From Pirellulales bacterium (GTDB lineage Bacteria > Planctomycetota > Planctomycetia > Pirellulales > JAICIG01): a stretch of DNA of 45,701 nucleotides. Below the pieces are notes generated by a model, which saw only the letters and a program-made list of their open reading frames with translations, did not search any database and was not told the DNA's origin. The stretch covers positions 1 through 45,701 of the forward strand of contig JAICLL010000034.1 of assembly GCA_025927475.1 (NCBI GenBank). The letters are read 5' to 3'. Made by a program: the position numbers and the translations under genes. This document shows, piece after piece, positions 40,640 to 45,701 of this stretch (its first letter is position 1; every line of letters starts with the position of its first letter).

Positions 40640-41209
40640 CTATTCCTTCGCTCGTTCAATATACTCGCCCGTCCGCGTGTCGATCTTAATCAGATCGCCG
40701 ATATCGACAAACGCCGGGCAGACCATCTCGGCGCCCGTCTCCAGCTTGACGGGCTTGGTGAGATTGGTGGCCGTATTGCCGCGCACCGCCGGCTCGCAAT
40801 ACTCGATGCGCAATACCACATGGTTGGGCGGCGTTACTGAGATGGGGTTGTTGTTAAACAGCACCATGTTGCACACCATGCCCTCTTTGATGTACTTCCA
40901 GGCGTCGTCGACCTGATCGCCCGACAGCTCGTATTGCTCGTAGCTGGCGTTGTCCATGAACACGAACGACTCGCCTTGGCGATACAGATACTGAGCGGCG
41001 ATCTCGGCCACATCGGCCGCGTCGAGCGAGTCGCCCCCTTTGTAGGTGCGCTCCAGCACCGTGTTTCGCAGCAGATTGCGCAACTTGCACTTGTAGAGTG
41101 CGTTGCCCTTGCCGGGCTTCACAAAGTTGCACTCGATCATCAGGTACGGATCGCCGTCGATCTGGACCTTCAATCCCTTTTTGAATTCGTTAGTGGTATA
41201 ACTGGGCAC
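40640..41209 (-). CDS. efp: Elongation factor P
   Basis: 189 residues from the GTG at 41209 (VPSYTTNEFKKGLKVQ), with GGA upstream; the frame continues upstream but the extension lies over the epmB start region. EF-P relieves ribosome stalling at proline runs. The modification loop reads VKPGKGNALYK, with K34 at the same position as E. coli K34, the lysine that EpmA/EpmB target. The length is slightly above average. KOW-like N-terminal and two OB-like domains are expected. Confidence 0.95.
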   Translation of the reverse strand: MPSYTTNEFKKGLKVQIDGDPYLMIECNFVKPGKGNALYKCKLRNLLRNTVLERTYKGGDSLDAADVAEIAAQYLYRQGESFVFMDNASYEQYELSGDQVDDAWKYIKEGMVCNMVLFNNNPISVTPPNHVVLRIEYCEPAVRGNTATNLTKPVKLETGAEMVCPAFVDIGDLIKIDTRTGEYIERAKE

Positions 41210-41245
41210 GAATCGGTTTCCTGTCAAGCAAGCCAAGTCAGCAAA
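41210..41245. promoter_or_regulatory. 36-bp divergent spacer between efp and epmB
   Basis: The start codons of efp (GTG, 41209) and epmB (ATG, 41246) face away from each other with only 36 bp between. Both promoters must therefore overlap each other or extend into the opposite gene. No -10/-35 could be identified confidently. GGA-like efp ribosome site lies within it. Confidence 0.5.
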
Positions 41246-42292
41246 ATGAACGAATCGCCGATTATAGCAAAGGGGGGCAGGTCTGTCCGCCCGGAAATTC
41301 GCCCCGCGCCGCCCCCGCGTTGGCAGCGGCTGCTCAAGGAGGCCGTCCGCGATCCGCTGGAGCTGTGCCGCATCTTACAATTGCCGACTTGGTGTCAGGC
41401 GGCGGCCGTCCGGGCCGCCCGCGATTTTCCGGTCTTTGCGCCGCGGGGGTATCTCGGCCTGATGCGGCGGGGCGATCCCGGCGATCCGTTGCTGCGGCAA
41501 GTGCTGCCGCTTGCCGTGGAGCTGAACGACACGCCAGGCTTTACCGCGGATCCGGTGGGCGATGGCCCGGCCATGCGCTCGCCCGGCTTGCTGCACAAAT
41601 ATGCCGGTCGGGCGTTGCTGGTGCTTACCGGCGCCTGTGCCATTCATTGTCGCTATTGCTTTCGCCGGCACTTCCCCTATGACGAAGCGCCGCGTTCGCT
41701 CGCCGCCTGGGAGCCTGCCATTGAGCACATCGCGGCCGACGACTCGCTCGATGAGGTCATTCTCAGCGGCGGCGATCCACTCACGCTGCGCGACGAGTCG
41801 CTGGCCCGCTTCGTCGAGCGGCTGGCAGCCATCGGGCATGTCAAGCGATTGCGCGTTCACAGCCGTCTGCCGATTGTCTTGCCCGAGCGAGTCTGTGACG
41901 ACTTGCTCGCCTGGCTGCGCGGCACACGACTGACACCCATGATGGTTGTTCATGCCAATCATCCGGCTGAACTGTCGCCTCACGTCGAAGCAGCCCTTGG
42001 ACGACTCGCCGATGCCGGCGTGCCTCTGCTCAATCAATCGGTGCTCTTGGCCGGCGTCAATGACGATGCCGATGTGCTGACCGAGCTTTGCCGCCGGCTG
42101 GTCGATTTACGCGTGTTTCCGTACTACCTGCATCAACTCGACCGCGTGCGCGGGGCGGCGCACTTTGAGGTCTCCGAAGCGATCGGGCACGGCCTGATCG
42201 CTGAGCTGCGCCGTCGCCTGCCGGGCTACGCGGTGCCGCGCTACGTGCGCGAAGTGGCTGGTGAGTCGCATAAGATAGTGGTTGGTGGTTAG
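41246..42292 (+). CDS. epmB: EF-P-directed lysine 2,3-aminomutase EpmB
   Basis: 348 residues from the ATG at 41246; the frame is open far upstream, through the efp antisense. It is a radical SAM enzyme of the KamA/YjeK family, converting (S)-alpha-lysine to (R)-beta-lysine for EpmA. The radical SAM cluster is GACAIHCRYCFRRHFPY with C131, C135, C138. Other motifs: GLLHKYAGRALLVLTG, VILSGGDPLTLRDE, RVHSRLPIVLPER and NQSVLLAGVND. The extreme C-terminus (KIVVGG) runs into a GTGGTTGGTGG repeat. It forms a module with efp and epmA. Confidence 0.94.
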   Translation: MNESPIIAKGGRSVRPEIRPAPPPRWQRLLKEAVRDPLELCRILQLPTWCQAAAVRAARDFPVFAPRGYLGLMRRGDPGDPLLRQVLPLAVELNDTPGFTADPVGDGPAMRSPGLLHKYAGRALLVLTGACAIHCRYCFRRHFPYDEAPRSLAAWEPAIEHIAADDSLDEVILSGGDPLTLRDESLARFVERLAAIGHVKRLRVHSRLPIVLPERVCDDLLAWLRGTRLTPMMVVHANHPAELSPHVEAALGRLADAGVPLLNQSVLLAGVNDDADVLTELCRRLVDLRVFPYYLHQLDRVRGAAHFEVSEAIGHGLIAELRRRLPGYAVPRYVREVAGESHKIVVGG

Positions 42293-42307
42293 TGGCTGGT
42301 GGCTGGT

Positions 42308-42338
42308 GGCTGGGGCAGAGCCTTGGCGATGCCCCGGC
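42308..42338. repeat. GCAGAGCCTTGGCGATGCC-type palindrome, copy 4
   Basis: GGCTGGGGCAGAGCCTTGGC then GATGCCCCGGC: GGGGCA and TGCCCC are inverted ends around AGCCTTGGCG. Same orientation as copy 1. It follows a GTGGCTGGTGGCTGG run (42292-42308) just after epmB, and could contribute to transcription end. Confidence 0.78.
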
Positions 42339-42385
42339 TGGCACGCGGCGAGCGGGACCAGCAGGCGGCGCGCACACGATCGCGC

Positions 42386-42413
42386 ACGGGTGTTGCAAAT
42401 TTGCAACGCCCGT
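42386..42413. promoter_or_regulatory. 28-bp near-perfect palindrome
   Basis: ACGGGTGTTGCAAA / TTTGCAACGCCCGT: every position pairs, with a single T-G wobble. No T-tract follows, so it is not a canonical rho-independent terminator. It could be an operator for a dimeric regulator or a rho-linked hairpin. Confidence 0.55.
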
Positions 42414-42726
42414 AAAACCCGAGGAATTCGCTCGTTCGTCCCACCGTCAGAGGGGTCTTCGCTCGTCACCTGAATCAATCGCCGACGCTCGCAAAGCATT
42501 TGGGAGGAAGCCCGATGTCGAACTGCCCCATCACCGCATTGATTCCCTCCCCGCATCGTATCGCGCCGCTGGCTTGGTGGGCCGCGCGGCCATTCCCTTC
42601 CACTGATCCGTGCCCATCCGAGTCATCCGTGGTCGAATCCTCACGCTTTACTGATTCGTTCCCGTCATTTCCCGGTGTTGCATTTTGCATTTTGACTTTC
42701 CGTCGTTCTGAACAAAGGAGCCAGCG

Positions 42727-44037
42727 ATGAACTCTGCCGATCGTCGAACGTTTCTGAAACACGCCGGTGCTTTGGCGGCGCTGGCCGCCACGGCTGACTC
42801 GGCCCAGGCTGACGATGCCCGCCCGGTGGTGGTGGGCGTGATTGGCGTGGGGGGCATGGGCGGCAACCACGCCCGGCTGCTCGCCGCGCGAAAGGACGTG
42901 CAGGTCGCCTACGTTTGCGATGTCGACCGCAAACGACTCGAGACGGCGGCGAGAGCGGTCGAGTCGCAGTCGGGCACGGCGCCCAAGGCGGTAAGCGATC
43001 TGCGAGAAGTGCTCGACGACGATCAGGTCGAAGCGGTGTGGATCGCCACGCCCGACCATTGGCACACTCCCGCCGCCATCCTTGCCCTCGACGCCGCCAA
43101 GCACGTCTATGTCGAAAAGCCCTGCTGTCACAACGTGCGCGAAGGGCGGCTGATGATCGAAGCCGTCGAGCGCTCCGGCAAGCTTTTGCAAGTGGGCACG
43201 CAGAGCCGCAGCACCGACTGCGTGCGCGAGGCGATCGACCGCGTGCATCGCGGCGAGATCGGCGAAGTGCTGGTGGCCAAGGCCTGGAACAGCCAGCGGC
43301 GCGGTTCGATCGGCAAGACCGGGCCGAGCGAGCCGCCGCCGGAACTCGATTTCGATCTCTGGCTTGGCCCGGCGCCCAAGGTGGCCTATCGACCCAACCT
43401 GCTGCCCGGCGTGTGGCGGTGGTGGTACGATTTTGGCTGCGGCGACATCGGCAACGACGGCGTCCACGACATCGACGTCGCTTGTTGGGGCCTTGGCATC
43501 GCAGAGCACCCTTCGACCGTCGCCTGCCTAGGCGGCAAGTACTTCTTCGACGACGATCAGCAGTTTCCCGACACGCAGTATGCGGTGTTCGAGTATCCCT
43601 CGGCGCAAAAGTCGGGCAGGCCGAAGCAGCTCGTCTTCGAGCAGCGCGACTGGTCGCCTTACGTGCAAGAAGGCTACGAGAATGGCGCCGCCTTTTACGG
43701 CGCCGAGGGCGTGCTGATCATCGGGCACAGCGTCGGTTGGAAGCTTTTTGGTCCGCGCAACAAGCTGCTCGCCGAGCGCAAGGGCGGGGCTGATCTATCG
43801 GCTCATCACAAGAACTTCTTGGACTGCATCCGCGGCGGGCAAGCTCACTTGAACGCCGACGCGGCGGCCGGTCATCGTGCCGCGACGCTGGTTCACCTGG
43901 CCAACATCGCCGCGCGCGTCGGGCGCACCTTACACTTCGATCCCGCCCAAGAGCAAATCGCCGACGACGCCGAAGCGGCCAAGCTACTAAGCCGCCAGTA
44001 TCGCGAGCACTGGAGCAGGCCGCGGGGCGTAGCGTAG
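42727..44037 (+). CDS. Gfo/Idh/MocA-family oxidoreductase, Tat-exported
   Basis: 436 residues; AGGAG lies 6 nt before the ATG. The N-terminus MNSADRRTFLKHAGALAALA is a twin-arginine signal (RRTFLK). The nucleotide-binding motif VIGVGGMGGNHARLLAARK is followed by IATPDHWHTPAAI and the conserved EKPCCHNVREG (lysine as catalytic base position) and the C-terminal oxidoreductase domain with WRWWYDFGCGDIGNDGVHDID. Family enzymes act on sugars and related polyols with NAD(P). It is one of the Tat-secreted group common in planctomycetes. Its last 271 bp recur at 44618-44888. Confidence 0.94.
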   Translation: MNSADRRTFLKHAGALAALAATADSAQADDARPVVVGVIGVGGMGGNHARLLAARKDVQVAYVCDVDRKRLETAARAVESQSGTAPKAVSDLREVLDDDQVEAVWIATPDHWHTPAAILALDAAKHVYVEKPCCHNVREGRLMIEAVERSGKLLQVGTQSRSTDCVREAIDRVHRGEIGEVLVAKAWNSQRRGSIGKTGPSEPPPELDFDLWLGPAPKVAYRPNLLPGVWRWWYDFGCGDIGNDGVHDIDVACWGLGIAEHPSTVACLGGKYFFDDDQQFPDTQYAVFEYPSAQKSGRPKQLVFEQRDWSPYVQEGYENGAAFYGAEGVLIIGHSVGWKLFGPRNKLLAERKGGADLSAHHKNFLDCIRGGQAHLNADAAAGHRAATLVHLANIAARVGRTLHFDPAQEQIADDAEAAKLLSRQYREHWSRPRGVA

Positions 44038-44191
44038 AACGTGGTTTATTCCGTTTGCCGTGCCACCCCTGACTGGAGTAGTACACCATGCACCAAACGA
44101 CTACGAGTTCTTGCCAGGCAGCTACGCCCTTTTGAATCACGGTATGCAAAACAAGCGTATCATCCCTGTTCCCTGATCCCAAGGTTCCGAC

Positions 44192-44575
44192 ATGCCCCAG
44201 CCTGCACCCTATACCGCGTGGAAGATCACCTGCGGATCACCGGAAGAAGCCCAGCAGCTTGAGTGCTGGCTTTCAGGCCGGATCGACCTCAACCGCACCA
44301 TGATCGACACAGTGCGCACCGCGCCCGCGGGTATTGAGCATGTGCAGGCAGTGCCGCATCGCCTGGGCGATTATTTCGTGGCGATCCGCGTCTCGCGCGA
44401 GCCAGGGGCAAACGCTGGCAGCTTTCGGCTCCGCTTTGAGCTTCGATCCGATGCCGGGCGATTCTGGAGGGATCTGATGGTCAATCTCTTGCAGGAGATC
44501 GAGGCCGCGCCTCAATCGCCGTCCGTCGTTCTCGATTCCAAGGGCGAGCCGCACACTGCGCCGTCGGCCGGCTAG
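44192..44575 (+). CDS. Small hypothetical protein between duplicated segments
   Basis: 127 residues (MPQPAPYTAWKITCGSPEEA). No family recognised. Mixed alpha/beta, with an ALE-like segment WLSGRIDLNRTM, FVAIRVSREPGANAGSFRLR, and a helix FWRDLMVNLLQEIEAA. No signal or membrane segment. It starts 154 bp after the oxidoreductase stop and ends 43 bp before the duplicated fragment, so it may have arrived or stayed with the rearrangement. Confidence 0.65.
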   Translation: MPQPAPYTAWKITCGSPEEAQQLECWLSGRIDLNRTMIDTVRTAPAGIEHVQAVPHRLGDYFVAIRVSREPGANAGSFRLRFELRSDAGRFWRDLMVNLLQEIEAAPQSPSVVLDSKGEPHTAPSAG

Positions 44576-44617
44576 ACCGAGTCGGGCGTTCAATTACTCG
44601 CCGCGGCATTCAGTCGG

Positions 44618-44888
44618 GCTCGCCGAGCGCAAGGGTGGGGCTGAGCTGTCCGCTCACCATCAAAACTTCTTGGACTTCATCCGCGGCGGGCAAGCTCACT
44701 TGAACGCCGACGCGGCGGCCGGTCATCGGGCCGCGACGCTGGTTCACCTGGCCAACATCGCCGCGCGCGTCGGGCGCACCTTACATTTCGACCCCGCCCA
44801 AGAGCAAATCCCCGACGACGCCGAAGCGGCCAAGCTACTGGGCCGCCAATATCGCGACCACTGGAGCACGCCGCGGGGAGTAGCGTAA
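44618..44888 (+). pseudogene. Truncated duplicate of the Gfo/Idh/MocA 3' end
   Basis: 271 bp aligning, without indels and with 20 mismatches counted by eye, to 43767-44037 through the stop codon. The frame is intact (AERKGGAELSAHH to PRGVA) but there is no N-terminal two-thirds, NAD-binding part, start or ribosome site. Many differences are synonymous, suggesting it came from a once-functional paralogue rather than a fresh copy. The best call is a fragment of a degraded neighbour. Confidence 0.85.
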
Positions 44889-44939
44889 ACCGAATCCGAG
44901 CCACGCGGCGTTCATCTGCTTTGGTTGAAGGCCAGCGGC

Positions 44940-45140
44940 TCATGGGACGGGTGCAAGCACGCCGCTCATTTGCGGTACCAGCTCGCCGTGTTCCAAGCGG
45001 TCGGCCAGGACACGTAACGATAATGCCTGAACCTTATCGATCGCCTCTTGCCGCGTTTGGCCATAGGCGAGCACGCCGGGAAGTTCGGGCACCTCTGCCA
45101 GCCAGCGGCCGTCGTCTTCCCGCTCGATCTCAATGGTCAA
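44940..45140 (-). CDS. HicB-like small protein
   Basis: 66 residues starting at the TTG at 45140, whose last bases overlap the TGA of the DUF1501 gene (TTGA arrangement). The HicB partial RNase-H-like core is visible: IEREDDGRWLAEVPELPGVLAYG, with the helix QTRQEAIDKVQALSLRVLADRL. HicB proteins are antitoxins, but no HicA-type partner is seen adjacent. The short length (~66) matches the 'HicB-like antitoxin of unknown partner' group. It may be translationally coupled to the DUF1501 gene. Confidence 0.78.
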   Translation of the reverse strand: MTIEIEREDDGRWLAEVPELPGVLAYGQTRQEAIDKVQALSLRVLADRLEHGELVPQMSGVLAPVP

Positions 45141-45701
45141 ATCAGCTCCCCGATCGGCTCGCCTTCGGATAGCAGATGCACCGGCCGCCCAAAGAAATCG
45201 ACCAGCGCGGCGCGGTGGTCGATGCCGAGATGGCGGTAGATTGTCGCCAGCAGATGCTGTGGCGACAACGGCCGCTCGGTGGGATATTCGGCCTTCGAGT
45301 TGGTGGCGCCCACGACCTGGCCCATCCGTAACCCGCCACCTGAGATGAGCGCGGTCATGGCGCTCGGCCAGTGGTCGCGGCCTAAGCAGCCGTTGACGGT
45401 GTTCAGCCGCGGCGTTCGGCCGAACTCGCCGCACGCCACCACCAGAATCTTCTTATCCAGCCCGCGATCGTAAATGTCTTCGATCAACGCCGAAAGGGCG
45501 GGATCCATGTACTCGGCCCGTAAACGCATGCCATTCACCATGTCCCAGCCGGGCTGGGCGTTGGCGTGGTCGTCCCAACTGAAGTACAGCGGCATGCCCG
45601 CTTTCGGGGCGAGCGCGTCGATGGTGATTACCGCCGATCCCGCTTCGGCCAGCCGCCGAGCGAGCAAGCAGCTTTGACCCCAGAGGTGGCGACCATAACG
45701 G
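45137..45701 (-). CDS. DUF1501 protein, C-terminal part, runs off the window
   Basis: The frame is open to the window end, so only the C-terminal ~187 residues are seen. RYGRHLWGQSCLLARRLAEAG, split as RYGRHLWGQS and LLARRLAEAG, is typical of DUF1501, an alkaline-phosphatase/sulfatase-superfamily protein common in planctomycetes; further WDDHANAQPGWD, VVACGEFGRTPRLN, GRDHWPSAMTALISGGG and LLATIYRHLGID fit. The Tat-type N-terminus would lie outside. Stop TGA at 45137-45139 overlaps the HicB-like TTG. Confidence 0.92.
   Translation of the reverse strand, partial: RYGRHLWGQSCLLARRLAEAGSAVITIDALAPKAGMPLYFSWDDHANAQPGWDMVNGMRLRAEYMDPALSALIEDIYDRGLDKKILVVACGEFGRTPRLNTVNGCLGRDHWPSAMTALISGGGLRMGQVVGATNSKAEYPTERPLSPQHLLATIYRHLGIDHRAALVDFFGRPVHLLSEGEPIGELI

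Larger units (their letters stand above)
42293..42726. other. 434-bp gap with repeat, palindrome and no firm gene
   Basis: Contains copy 4 of the GCAGAGCC family, the 28-bp palindrome at 42386-42413, and, just before the next gene, low-complexity CATTTTGCATTTTGAC. A 71-codon frame from 42515 with an AGGAAG ribosome-like site overlaps the next start, but it lacks conserved-looking features. AGGAG at 42716-42720 serves the oxidoreductase. Confidence 0.45.

Noticed and set aside
42515..42730. 71-codon open frame with AGGAAG upstream, overlapping the oxidoreductase start by an ATGA
   Set aside because: Tempting for its coupling, but it is Ser/Pro-rich, contains low-complexity CATTTTGCATTTTGAC DNA and resembles no protein. 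Left as possible but unsupported.
1..45701. CRISPR arrays, tRNA, rRNA, complete insertion sequences, prophage genes
   Set aside because: No regularly spaced repeats with unique spacers, no cloverleaf that could be assembled by eye, no transposase, integrase or phage structural gene. A tRNA scan would be needed to exclude short RNA genes firmly.

Overview
The window is GC-rich bacterial DNA. The gene set points to a planctomycete, probably of the Pirellulales type: a DUF1598 protein, a DUF1501 protein, a Tat-exported Gfo/Idh/MocA oxidoreductase, a DUF1573 protein, an NHLRC2-like thioredoxin/NHL lipoprotein, DUF11-repeat surface proteins, orphan CheB/CheR-type signalling fusions, and many small palindromic intergenic repeats. 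This is inferred from protein families; no 16S or other marker is present. No tRNA, rRNA, CRISPR array, complete IS or prophage was recognised. The first ~135 bases are C-rich low-complexity sequence that looks like a contig-end artefact.

Layout. (1) 264-5241: hisD-hisC (histidine biosynthesis) on the minus strand; an overlapping DUF433/DUF5615 toxin-antitoxin-like pair; ltaE (threonine aldolase); and a second small-protein/PIN pair. (2) 5408-8647: a cytochrome P450 followed by a SnoaL-like protein, facing a FadL/OMPP1-type outer-membrane protein. (3) 8916-20626: a signalling block with a hybrid histidine kinase (PAS-HisKA-HATPase-REC-REC-HPt), a DedA membrane protein, a DUF1598 protein, a stand-alone receiver, a CheB-CheR-coiled-coil-PAS fusion, a second CheB with a zinc-ribbon-like tail, and a receiver with an unrecognised C-terminal domain. 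(4) 20639-31070: secreted or envelope proteins, including a DUF11 lipoprotein, a thioredoxin-like/CAP-like fusion, and two large distant paralogues of unknown function on opposite strands, with three smaller genes (one of them comB) between them. (5) 31279-38737: apt, a DUF1573 protein, the thioredoxin/NHL lipoprotein, an RmlD-type reductase and an APC permease. (6) 38984-42292: a small hypothetical gene, then epmA, efp and epmB, which form a complete elongation factor P beta-lysylation module. (7) 42727-45701: a Gfo/Idh/MocA oxidoreductase whose 3' end is duplicated downstream of a small orphan gene, a HicB-like protein, and the 3' part of a DUF1501 gene that runs off the window.

The most unusual signal is a family of palindromic elements (26047-26125, 27811-27893, 30919-30971). 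All three lie inside coding sequences (a large hypothetical, comB and its other large paralogue) and are translated in three different frames without breaking them. They resemble in behaviour the Rickettsia palindromic elements. Several other dispersed palindrome families sit between genes: a 30-bp GCAGAGCCTTGGCGATGCC type in four copies, a CCTTCCTAGGTCG type, a GATCTCCCCATCTCC type and a CCCGACGC type.
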